Assembly (NCBI GenBank): GCA_001871755.1
Contig: MNXL01000404.1
Span: 1-5,564 of the forward strand
From: Anaerolineae bacterium CG2_30_64_16
Lineage (GTDB): Bacteria; Chloroflexota; Anaerolineae; CG2-30-64-16
DNA length: 5,564 nucleotides
Direction of reading: 5' to 3'
Shown: piece after piece, positions 1 to 5,340 of the stretch
Layout: each line of letters opens with the position of its first letter
How positions within the stretch are numbered: the first letter of the stretch is position 1
Notes under the pieces: model-generated
The model's input: the letters and a program-made list of their open reading frames with translations, nothing else
Database searches by the model: none
What the model was told of the DNA's origin: nothing
Position numbers and translations under genes: made by a program

Positions 1-1
1 T

Positions 2-55
2 AACGACTTCAGTCGTTCGTCTGCCACAGGACGACTAAAGTCGTCACTACGAACG
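2..55. repeat. Double palindromic repeat (two ACGACT-NN-AGTCGT hairpins)
   Basis: Two near-identical palindromes lie 28 nt apart. The first, at 2-17, is AACGACT-TC-AGTCGTT; the second, at 30-45, is GACGACT-AA-AGTCGTC. An outer inverted pair, CGTTCGT (14-20) and ACGAACG (49-55), encloses the second copy. The structure starts at the window edge, so its left part may be missing. There is no T-run after either hairpin, so an intrinsic terminator is unlikely. I infer a dispersed non-coding repeat of the kind common between genes in Chloroflexota; only a genome-wide search would prove this. Confidence 0.6.
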
Positions 56-71
56 TTTTCATCCGCCGTGG

Positions 72-112
72 CCCTTCGACGAGGCTCAGAGCTTGCCCTG
101 AGGCACGAAGGG
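72..112. repeat. Palindromic repeat / stem-loop downstream of the GNAT gene
   Basis: CCCTTCG (72-78) pairs with CGAAGGG (106-112), and inside it CTCAG (85-89) pairs with CTGAG (98-102), giving a two-part stem. The sequence resembles the 'CCTTCGACAGGCTCAGG' type of dispersed palindrome seen between genes in many GC-rich bacteria. It lies 33 nt beyond the stop codon of the leftward operon, and a small palindrome, GGGCA-TC-TGCCC (133-144), directly abuts that stop. No U-tract follows in the direction of transcription. It may protect or end the operon mRNA, but it is not a canonical intrinsic terminator. Confidence 0.55.
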
Positions 113-144
113 ACAGGCGCCGACCGCGGCATGGGCATCTGCCC

Positions 145-1215
145 TCAAACGACCTGTTCGACGATGCTGCGCACGCCCCGCACCGAGAGCCTGGGGTTCA
201 AGACCCAGGCATTGATCTCGATGTAGTTGGGATAGGGGACGAAACGGGCGCGATAGAGCGGCCGTTTGTCGTAGTAGTCCTTGTTCCATTCCAGGATCCC
301 GATACAGCTCAGCTCCCGGCTGGCCTGCCACACGCCGGCCAGCAGCGCCCGCTGCTCTCCGGCGCTCAGCCCGTCCCAGTAGAGGAAGTCCAGCCAGCCC
401 CAGCGATGCCTGCCCCGCCGCGAGACCAGCTCGTGCGCGGTGAAGTTGATGAATCCTAGCACCGCGCCCCCGCGTTCGTAAACCAGCGTCGCGGTGACCC
501 CCGGCGTCGCCAGGCGGCGAGCCAGCGACTCGCGGGTGAACACGCGCACCAGGCTGTTCCGGTCGGAGTAGCGCCCCAGCAGGGCCAGGATTTGGTCCAG
601 GTCCGTCGCCGCGTACAGTCGCACCACGCCCGCCACCGGGGGCGCGGTGATCGGCCGGTGTGCGCCCCAAAACCGGATGCCGGCACGCTCGTACCACTTC
701 AGGCCCTGGCTCTGCACGATCCTGTCGAAATCCACCGCATGGGTGATGGCATACATCGGCTTGACCCGCACGAGCGGGAAGCGGGGCCGCAGATACGCGT
801 TGTACATCTCCCGCGAGCGATACCCCTTCCGCTCGATGCTGAGCATCGCCAGGTCCGCGCCGAACTCCTGGTTGCGCCGCAGGCACTCGGCGATCAGGTA
901 GACCGCGGCCCCGCGATAGTCCCTGTGCGCGCCGAGCATCGTTGACCAGACCCCCAGGTAGGTCTGGCCGTTGAGCCGGTAGCGCCGCGGCAGGTTGGCG
1001 ACAAAAGCGACCAGCTTGCTCCCATCGTAGGCCGCGATCAGGAAACGAGGGTCGGGGACGTCGGCGAACAGATGCCGGGCGATCTCCGGCCGGTAGTAGT
1101 CGAGCCAGTTGTCGTCCCCGCGCTCCTCCAGGAGCGTGTCGTAGGCCATGTCGCCCAACGCGGCGATGTCGCCGTCGAAATCGCGGACTTCGATCCTGCC
1201 CATGTCGCCACTCAC
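145..1215 (-). CDS. Probable tandem GNAT-family acyltransferase, last gene of ligase-ACP-GNAT operon
   Basis: A 356-aa protein that probably transfers an acyl group to an amine. The N-terminal half (about 5-160) has a GNAT layout: strands around residues 57-72, then an acyl-pantetheine-binding-like segment at 97-121 (HRDYRGAAVYLIAECLR, with R98, R101 and G102 as the loop), then the strand 'LAMLSIE'. The C-terminal half (about 196-335) repeats the pattern more weakly, with 'ATLVYERGGAVLGFINF' at 242-258 and a conserved-looking 'ILEWNKDYYDKRPL' at 307-320, suggesting a double-GNAT fold. The GTG start at 1215 overlaps the ACP stop as GTGA, which implies translational coupling. An ATG at 1203, preceded by GGAG, is the alternative and would shorten the protein by four residues. 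No signal peptide or membrane segment is visible. Position beside an ACP suggests acyl-ACP rather than acetyl-CoA as donor, but this is inference. The family is fairly sure; the substrate is unknown. Confidence 0.72.
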   Translation of the reverse strand: MSGDMGRIEVRDFDGDIAALGDMAYDTLLEERGDDNWLDYYRPEIARHLFADVPDPRFLIAAYDGSKLVAFVANLPRRYRLNGQTYLGVWSTMLGAHRDYRGAAVYLIAECLRRNQEFGADLAMLSIERKGYRSREMYNAYLRPRFPLVRVKPMYAITHAVDFDRIVQSQGLKWYERAGIRFWGAHRPITAPPVAGVVRLYAATDLDQILALLGRYSDRNSLVRVFTRESLARRLATPGVTATLVYERGGAVLGFINFTAHELVSRRGRHRWGWLDFLYWDGLSAGEQRALLAGVWQASRELSCIGILEWNKDYYDKRPLYRARFVPYPNYIEINAWVLNPRLSVRGVRSIVEQVV

Positions 1216-1520
1216 TCCGACCCCGCGGAGCGCAGGTCAAGATGACCCAGCTCCTGCCGGTAGTAGTCGTATGCGTCGCCCACCGTCTGGATCCGGGTGG
1301 CCAGCTCCAGACGGAGCTCCACGCCCAGCTTTTCGAGCCGCAGCAACAGCTTGAGCATCCGGATCGAATCCACACCCAGATCGGTGACAAAGTAGGCCCC
1401 CGGCACGACCTGGTCGGGATCCACCTGGAGCAGATCGGCCAGCATGGCCTGAAATGCCTCAAAGGGGATCGGCCCGTCCAGGGGGCGCCCGTCCAGGGGA
1501 CGCCCGTTACGCTGCTCCAT
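1212..1520 (-). CDS. Acyl carrier protein (phosphopantetheine-binding)
   Basis: A 102-aa free-standing carrier protein. The attachment site for 4'-phosphopantetheine is Ser52 in 'DLGVDSIRMLKLLLRLEK' (47-64), followed by the usual helix and an acidic C-terminal part. DSI replaces the more common DSL, a pattern often found in carriers of specialised pathways. The frame is open further upstream, but ATG 1520 is preceded by a perfect AGGAGGTG at 1528-1535 with a 7-nt spacer, and the extra upstream residues are arginine- and serine-rich out-of-frame translation of the ligase gene. The gene overlaps the ligase 3' end by 14 nt and the GNAT start by 4 nt. Residues 6-15 contain a duplicated GRPLD made by a 15-bp tandem repeat, giving an unusual leader of about 18 residues before the ACP fold. 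It presumably carries the acyl group from the ligase to the GNAT partner. Confidence 0.88.
   Translation of the reverse strand: MEQRNGRPLDGRPLDGPIPFEAFQAMLADLLQVDPDQVVPGAYFVTDLGVDSIRMLKLLLRLEKLGVELRLELATRIQTVGDAYDYYRQELGHLDLRSAGSE
1476..1505. repeat. 15-bp tandem duplication in the ACP leader
   Basis: GTCCAGGGGGCGCCC (1476-1490) is followed directly by GTCCAGGGGACGCCC (1491-1505), with one mismatch. Being 15 bp, it keeps the frame and gives GRPLDGRPLDG on the minus strand. It lies just before the folded ACP domain and just beyond the ligase stop codon. Confidence 0.85.
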
Positions 1521-3090
1521 CTGCCGCCACCTCCTGCGCTGCGGACTCCCGCAACTTGAACTTCTGCACCTTGCCCGTGGAAGTCGTGGGCAAACGCTCG
1601 ACGAACCGCACCGCGTCCGGGATCTTGAAGGCCGCGATCTGGCCACGACAGAAGCTCAACACTTCCGCCGCGGTCAGCCGGGCGCCAGGTTGCGGCTCCA
1701 CATAGGCCCAGACCTCCTCAGCTCCGATGCCGGCCGGCGCCGCGACCACCGCCGCCCGCCGGATCAGGGGGTGACGCTCAAGGTACGCCTCGATCTCCGC
1801 GGGTGAGATGTTTTGTCCCCCGCGAATGATCAGGTCCTTCTTGCGGTCCACCAGGCGGAGGTAGCCGTCCTCGCCCAGCGCGCCCACGTCGCCGGTGTAG
1901 AACCAGCCATCCACGTCCAAGACCTGGGCCGTCAGCGCCGGATCGCGGTAGTATCCGAGCATCACGTGCGGTGAGCGCACCGCGATCTCCCCCTCCGCAC
2001 CCACCGGCAACGGCCGCCGCGCATCGTCCACGACGCGCACCTGGACCCCTGGCGCGGGTCGGCCCACGGTGGTCGCCGCGCGTTCCCAGGGGTCATGCAA
2101 ATCGGTCCAACTGATCACACTGCTTTCGGTCGTGCCGTAGATGTTCTCCAGGCTGCAACCCAACCGCTCGTGGAGCGCCCGCGCCAGATCTGGGGAGATC
2201 CGCTCCGATGACGAGGTGATCCGCCGCACCGAGGACAGGTCATACCGTTCCTGGCCGGGCGTCGCCAGCAGCCACTGGTACATGGTGGGCGAACCGCCGA
2301 TCTGCGACACCCGCTCCGTCTGGATGTGCTCCAGGGCCTGTTCCGGGTCGAAGCGCTCCATCAAGATGACTTTTCCGCCGGACAGCAACATCGCGGCGAT
2401 GCCAAACATCCCGGCGTAGTGATACGGGGGATAGGGAAGCAGCAGACAGCGCAACGGGCTGCTGCTCAAGCGGGCGCCGCCCAGCCTGAGCAGCGGAGCC
2501 AGCGCTCGTTTGTGCGCCACCCCTTTGGGTTGGCCGGTGGCGCCGGAGGTGTAGGAGATCAGGCTGATGTCGTGGGCGGAAATCCTGACGGAGCGCAAGG
2601 GCTGGCCCAGAGATAGCACTTCCGGCAACGGCCGGAATATCCTTCCGTCGCCGTCGGTCGCGTCGCGGATGAGCACGTGGCGCAGGTCGGGCAGGTCAGG
2701 CAGCAGGCGAGCCAGCAGCGCGGGATGGTCCAGGCCAAGCCACCGCCGCGTGGCGATCACGACGGTGGCCCCGCAGTCGGCCAGGATGTGGCGCAGCTCG
2801 TATTCACCGAGGAGCGGGTTCAGCGGCACGTGGACGGTGCCCAGCAGGGGCGGCAAGAACAGGGCATACACCGCTTCGGGACAGCCCGGCAGCAAAGTGG
2901 CGACCCGATCACCGTGCCCCACGCCCAGGGCCTGCAAACCCGCGGCCAGCGCCCGGATGGCCGCGTACACCTGACCTCGCGTCAGCCGTTGATCCTGAAA
3001 GATGACGAACTCGCTGCCGGCCCTGGCACGAAACGCCAGATGGATCAGTCGCTGCGGGTTGAGCCAGCCCATCAAGCCTTGACCGATCAT
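1507..3090 (-). CDS. AMP-forming acyl/aryl acid ligase (ANL superfamily)
   Basis: A 527-aa adenylating enzyme that activates a carboxylic acid with ATP and passes it to a thiol, here probably the ACP encoded next. All core motifs are present: the P-loop 'YTSGATGQPKGV' (180-191), 'YGTTE' (318-322), 'GWFYTGD' with the ribose-binding Asp401, Arg416 in 'DRKKDLIIRGGQNISP' (415-430) on the hinge, and the catalytic Lys507 in 'STGKVQKFKLRE' (504-515). Length is normal for a stand-alone ligase and no membrane segment is visible. The segment 292-300 (TSSSERISP) replaces the more usual 'SGGAPLSPE', so the acid-binding pocket may be unusual. ATG 3090 has AGGTG at 3098-3102 with a 7-nt spacer. It is the first gene of the leftward operon, and its last 14 nt overlap the ACP start and contain no separate stop-start gap. 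Acyl-CoA synthetase, acyl-ACP ligase and aryl-ACP ligase cannot be told apart by motif; the ACP partner favours loading onto ACP. Confidence 0.92.
   Translation of the reverse strand: MIGQGLMGWLNPQRLIHLAFRARAGSEFVIFQDQRLTRGQVYAAIRALAAGLQALGVGHGDRVATLLPGCPEAVYALFLPPLLGTVHVPLNPLLGEYELRHILADCGATVVIATRRWLGLDHPALLARLLPDLPDLRHVLIRDATDGDGRIFRPLPEVLSLGQPLRSVRISAHDISLISYTSGATGQPKGVAHKRALAPLLRLGGARLSSSPLRCLLLPYPPYHYAGMFGIAAMLLSGGKVILMERFDPEQALEHIQTERVSQIGGSPTMYQWLLATPGQERYDLSSVRRITSSSERISPDLARALHERLGCSLENIYGTTESSVISWTDLHDPWERAATTVGRPAPGVQVRVVDDARRPLPVGAEGEIAVRSPHVMLGYYRDPALTAQVLDVDGWFYTGDVGALGEDGYLRLVDRKKDLIIRGGQNISPAEIEAYLERHPLIRRAAVVAAPAGIGAEEVWAYVEPQPGARLTAAEVLSFCRGQIAAFKIPDAVRFVERLPTTSTGKVQKFKLRESAAQEVAADGAA
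1528..1535 (-). promoter_or_regulatory. Strong Shine-Dalgarno that fixes the ACP start
   Basis: The minus strand reads AGGAGGTG, a full match to the 16S rRNA tail, 7 nt before ATG 1520. It lies within the ligase coding sequence and marks the real ACP start, rejecting longer upstream starts. Such a strong site suggests the ACP is made in excess over the ligase. Confidence 0.85.
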
Positions 3091-3229
3091 GAAACCACAC
3101 CTGCCGGATGCCTGCCGGCGCTCGCCAGCCCTGAGTGTGGGGCGTGAACCAAAAACCTATCCGCGTTCGTCAGGGTTCGTCCGCACCCCATCTCGTCGGT
3201 CGCGGCCCTGCTGATTCTGCGCCGGATGA
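3091..3229. other. Intergenic leader of the ligase operon, no gene seen
   Basis: This stretch separates the leftward ligase operon from the rightward secreted-protein remnant. It contains an 8-bp direct repeat, CCTGCCGG, at 3100-3107 and 3111-3118, next to a short inverted pair GCCGG/CCGGC (3103-3107 and 3115-3119), just upstream of the ligase ribosome binding site. GTTCGTC also occurs twice near 3165-3182. I see no convincing -35/-10 pair for the operon, though its promoter must lie here or slightly further right. A 53-codon frame from GTG 3144 has no ribosome binding site and no recognisable product, so I do not call it. Confidence 0.4.
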
Positions 3230-3325
3230 GGAAAGCAAAATGACGGTGGAAATCTCACTGATAGCTTTACCGTTCGACAAGGCATTTCGGACTACAAAAC
3301 GGTAATCGGTGGACGACAAATCGAT

Positions 3326-3793
3326 ATGCAAGACGGCGCTTCTTTTCCTGGCCTTACGCATGTGCACACGTACTGGAATAGCTTGTGGCTTTGGACCGAT
3401 CAGGGTTCAGTGTATATCGGCGGACCGAATGGCGAAGCCGAGGACCTTATTGTCCGCGGAGGGAAATCTGCCGTTGTCAACACACTCAGCTATGGCGAGC
3501 GCAAACTCTACGCTGTCGAAGCGCCGGATGTGCGTTTCAGCGACGAGGGGCTGGCCCGCTTGCAGGATGGCGTGACGCGCGTGGAGTTGGATCCGATCTT
3601 CCTGGAAACCATTGAGGGTGAGTACCTGGTGCACGTCACCCCCTACGGCGACGCGAGCCTCTACGTGGCCGAGGTCGGGCGGGAGTACTTCGTGGTCAGG
3701 GCGCGAGACGGGGATACGAACGCCGCCTTTGCCTGGCGGTTGAGTGCGACGCGAAAGGGATATGCAGGGGTGCGGCTGGAGGCAACAGATTGA
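3326..3793 (+). CDS. C-terminal part of a secreted structural-type protein, 5'-truncated
   Basis: The 155-aa product looks like the tail of a much longer cell-surface or secreted protein, not a complete one. Its last 110 residues fit a C-terminal domain that I recall from large Chloroflexota proteins: 'RGGKSAVV' (44-51), 'YGERKLYAVEAPDVRF' (56-71), 'VELDPIFLETI' (86-96), then 'VTPYGDASLYVAEV' (104-117) and 'ATRKGYAGVRLE' (141-152) just before the stop. The frame is open back to 3230 (TGA at 3227-3229), and the extra 32 codons read plausibly as protein but hold no ATG, GTG or TTG. ATG 3326 has no good ribosome binding site. I therefore infer loss of the 5' part, including signal peptide and middle region. 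GC content is about 52% at 3301-3360 but about 67% at 3541-3600, so the remaining N-terminal piece differs in composition from the conserved tail. The function of the domain is unknown; a structural or autoprocessing role is only a guess. Confidence 0.6.
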   Translation: MQDGASFPGLTHVHTYWNSLWLWTDQGSVYIGGPNGEAEDLIVRGGKSAVVNTLSYGERKLYAVEAPDVRFSDEGLARLQDGVTRVELDPIFLETIEGEYLVHVTPYGDASLYVAEVGREYFVVRARDGDTNAAFAWRLSATRKGYAGVRLEATD

Positions 3794-3860
3794 AGCGGAT
3801 AAACGGATGAGAAACGCAAGTGGGGGTTTGGATCGGAAGCCACGAGATGAACGCCAAAGC

Positions 3861-4289
3861 TCATTCCTGCGGCGGGTGCCAGCCGGCCATCATCCAGCGC
3901 CGCCGCGCCTGGACAAAGTACTCGTTATTGAGCTGAAGGACTACCACGGTCGCGCGACCACAGGCGGTCAGCCCAATGACAAGCGTGCCGTCATCGCTCC
4001 AGGTAAAGTGCTCACGCCAGGCTTGCTTGCGAGGGTTGAAGAGAGAGACTCGTTCGTCAGTTTCGAGGTCTACGCCGTGAGTCTGCGCGGCCTTGTGACC
4101 GTTGCACAGGGGACACGCCAGCCAGAGGTTCTCCCGCACGGTCGGTCCGCCGGCCACGCGCGGGATGATGTGCTCGATCTCCATTGGCATGGCGGTGTAA
4201 TCCTGAGACGTCAAGCAGTAGCCGCACCGATGGCCTGCTTCAGCGGCGATCTGCTCTCGCAGCCTCTTGGGGATATGGGCGCCCGTCAC
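3861..4289 (-). CDS. Small HNH endonuclease
   Basis: A 142-aa protein that should cut DNA using a metal-bound HNH (beta-beta-alpha-metal) site. It has a zinc-binding CxxC pair, CGYC (22-25) and CPLC (59-62), around the nuclease core: E39-H40 in 'EIEHIIPRVAGG', N54 in 'ENLWLACPLCN', and N63/H65 at the end. The remaining part (83-140) contains 'LFNPRKQAWREHFTWSDDG' and 'RRRWMMAGWHPP', which I recall in many solo HNH proteins. The frame is open to 4511, but those residues overlap the neighbouring gene and look like an out-of-frame shadow. The GTG at 4289 is preceded by GGGAG with an 8-nt spacer and begins 5 nt after the upstream stop, so I chose it. It is co-transcribed with the RHH-like gene. 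No intron, intein or recombinase is near. Target and role (toxin, defence, mobility) are unknown. Confidence 0.83.
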   Translation of the reverse strand: MTGAHIPKRLREQIAAEAGHRCGYCLTSQDYTAMPMEIEHIIPRVAGGPTVRENLWLACPLCNGHKAAQTHGVDLETDERVSLFNPRKQAWREHFTWSDDGTLVIGLTACGRATVVVLQLNNEYFVQARRRWMMAGWHPPQE

Positions 4290-4294
4290 ACCGG

Positions 4295-4708
4295 CTACTC
4301 CCGCTCGGCTGACATCGGGACGCGGTAGCCGCGACGAGCCAGGAGCAGGTAAGCGTGGGCCTTGCGCACCATGAGCCGACCGTAGAGTTGCATCAACTCT
4401 TGCAGTCGCGGCTGCTCCTCCGGCCTGAGCGCGCCGGAATTCTGCCGATCCAACAAGTTGTGCATCTCGACCTGTTCCGCCGGAGGCATCAGGGCGCGGG
4501 CTTCTCGCCACAGGGCGGCGTCGTTCAGTAAGGCCAGCCGGGTAAGCTCCGCGGCTTCGTCCGGCCCGACGTCATCGAGCGGGGGCAGCACGGCCGCCAG
4601 GCTGTCCTGCAGCACTGTCTCGATGGGCTGCCTGGCGATCTGGGCCATCTGCCGGGCGGTGCGGTACAGCGGCTCCGACAGCTTGAGGGTGATCGTCTGT
4701 AGAGTCAT
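4295..4708 (-). CDS. Small RHH-like helical protein, partner of the HNH gene
   Basis: A 137-aa protein with no enzyme motif. The first 42 residues, 'TITLKLSEPLYRTARQMAQ...' then a second helix around 28-40, have the strand-helix-helix outline of a ribbon-helix-helix DNA-binding domain, like many antitoxins and CopG-type repressors. Residues 46-130 are predicted by eye to be helical, rich in Leu, Glu and Arg, ending in 'KAHAYLLLARRGYRVP'. It starts at ATG 4708 with GGAAG close upstream, is preceded by a clear promoter, and stops 5 nt before the HNH start. By analogy with antitoxin-first operons it might bind its own promoter and restrain the HNH protein, but that rests on gene order and fold guess only. 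A dedicated DNA-targeting subunit for the nuclease is equally possible. The gene itself is convincing; its function is not known. Confidence 0.75.
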   Translation of the reverse strand: MTLQTITLKLSEPLYRTARQMAQIARQPIETVLQDSLAAVLPPLDDVGPDEAAELTRLALLNDAALWREARALMPPAEQVEMHNLLDRQNSGALRPEEQPRLQELMQLYGRLMVRKAHAYLLLARRGYRVPMSAERE

Positions 4709-4744
4709 TGTCTTCCGTCCTTCCTGATCGCGTTTCCATTCGAG

Positions 4745-4773
4745 AGTATAGCATCAATTCACCGCCAAGACAA
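4745..4773 (-). promoter_or_regulatory. Sigma70-type promoter for the RHH-like/HNH pair
   Basis: On the minus strand, TTGTCT (4768-4773) and TATACT (4745-4750) are separated by exactly 17 nt, and TGC directly precedes the -10, making an extended -10. This predicts transcription starting about 7 nt further left and a leader of about 30 nt before ATG 4708. The -35 overlaps the ribosome binding site of the rightward gene. Confidence 0.72.
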
Positions 4774-4778
4774 GGAGG
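4772..4778 (+). promoter_or_regulatory. Shine-Dalgarno that decides the start of the rightward secreted protein
   Basis: AAGGAGG lies 7 nt before ATG 4786. The frame is open to an earlier ATG at 4708, but that would place 26 residues with no signal character across the divergent promoter. Start 4786 gives a proper signal segment, so it is preferred. Confidence 0.85.
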
Positions 4779-4785
4779 CGTTACC

Positions 4786-5340
4786 ATGAACCGCAAACCG
4801 TTTCTTGCCGCCCTGGTCGAGCTGCTCGCGGCCTACCGGCCCCATCTCAACCTGGCGCGGCCCCATTGGTTGCACGGTTGGCTGCCATCGCGCGGCAACG
4901 TGATCTTCACCCTGCTGATGTTCGCGTTGCTCGTCCTGGCCCAATCCGCCGGCGCGTTACCCCTGCCCTCCACGCTCTCCGCTCCACGCTCCACGCCGTC
5001 CACCGGCGCCATCGCTTATCAGGGCCGGCTCGCCGATGCGGACGGCAATCCGCTGACCAGCACCATCAACATGAGCTTCCGGTTGTACGACGCGGCTTCC
5101 GGTGGCACGCCACTGTGGGAAGAGCAATGGGCCGGCAGCAACGGCGTGCAGGTGAGCGATGGGCTGTTCAACGTGATGCTGGGCAGCCTGACGCAGATCC
5201 CAATTTACCAACTACCAATCCCTCTACCTCGGCATCACCGTGGGCACGGACGACGAAATGACCCCGCGCGTCCAGTTGGGCAGCGTGCCGTTTGCGATGC
5301 AGGCGCTGACGGTGCCGGATGGGAGTGTGACGACGGATAA
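4786..5340 (+). CDS. N-terminal part of a secreted 'YQGRL'-type structural protein, frameshifted
   Basis: The reading frame starts with a positively charged region, a hydrophobic segment at about 38-56 (VIFTLLMFALLVLAQSAGA) and a possible signal-peptidase site after SAGA, so export is likely. It then has a Ser/Pro/Thr-rich linker (60-73) from a short imperfect DNA repeat, CTCCACGCTC at 4968-4977 and 4982-4991. A beta-rich domain follows: 'AIAYQGRLADADGNPL' (75-90), 'MSFRLYDAASGGTPLWEEQW' (96-115) and 'VSDGLFNVMLGSLTQIP' (123-139). Such domains occur in large secreted Chloroflexota proteins and resemble tail-fibre-like modules. Real homology ends at about codon 144 (near 5219); the remaining residues to the stop at 5338-5340 are out of frame (PRHHRGHGRR...). 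The continuation lies in the +1 frame, described separately. The product as it stands is a truncated secreted fragment. Its relation to the tail piece at 3326-3793 is that of a second copy of the same family. Confidence 0.72.
   Translation: MNRKPFLAALVELLAAYRPHLNLARPHWLHGWLPSRGNVIFTLLMFALLVLAQSAGALPLPSTLSAPRSTPSTGAIAYQGRLADADGNPLTSTINMSFRLYDAASGGTPLWEEQWAGSNGVQVSDGLFNVMLGSLTQIPIYQLPIPLPRHHRGHGRRNDPARPVGQRAVCDAGADGAGWECDDG
5206..5219 (+). repeat. 7-bp tandem duplication at the frameshift
   Basis: TACCAAC (5206-5212) is followed at once by TACCAAT (5213-5219). The extra 7 nt moves the frame by +1, exactly the offset between the two halves of the gene. Removing one unit gives ...QIPIYQSLYLGITVG, a smooth join. 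This makes a slipped-strand or copying duplication the simplest cause of the break. Confidence 0.7.

Noticed and set aside
86..1462. Long 458-codon open frame on the minus strand across the GNAT and ACP genes
   Set aside because: It is Arg-, Gly- and Pro-rich with no known motif, and overlaps two genes with clear family features in other frames. It is a typical shadow frame in GC-rich DNA.
1521..1646. Longer ACP with 42 extra N-terminal residues
   Set aside because: The extra residues are an out-of-frame translation of the ligase 3' end, and a perfect AGGAGGTG sits 7 nt before ATG 1520.
3144..3306. 53-codon frame starting at GTG 3144
   Set aside because: No ribosome binding site, no recognisable product, and it overlaps the open extension of the tail protein in another frame.
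3794..3860. Possible terminator between convergent genes
   Set aside because: I found no stem with a useful length and no T-run on either strand.
3744..4328. 194-codon plus-strand frame opposite the HNH gene
   Set aside because: No motif is visible, it overlaps the tail protein and runs antisense to a well-supported HNH gene.
4290..4511. Longer HNH protein starting at 4511
   Set aside because: The extension is low-complexity Ala/Arg/Gly/Pro sequence wholly inside the neighbouring gene, whereas GTG 4289 has a ribosome binding site and normal operon spacing.
5200..5225. Programmed +1 ribosomal frameshift
   Set aside because: There is no classic slippery site with a supporting structure; the 7-bp duplication explains the shift more simply.
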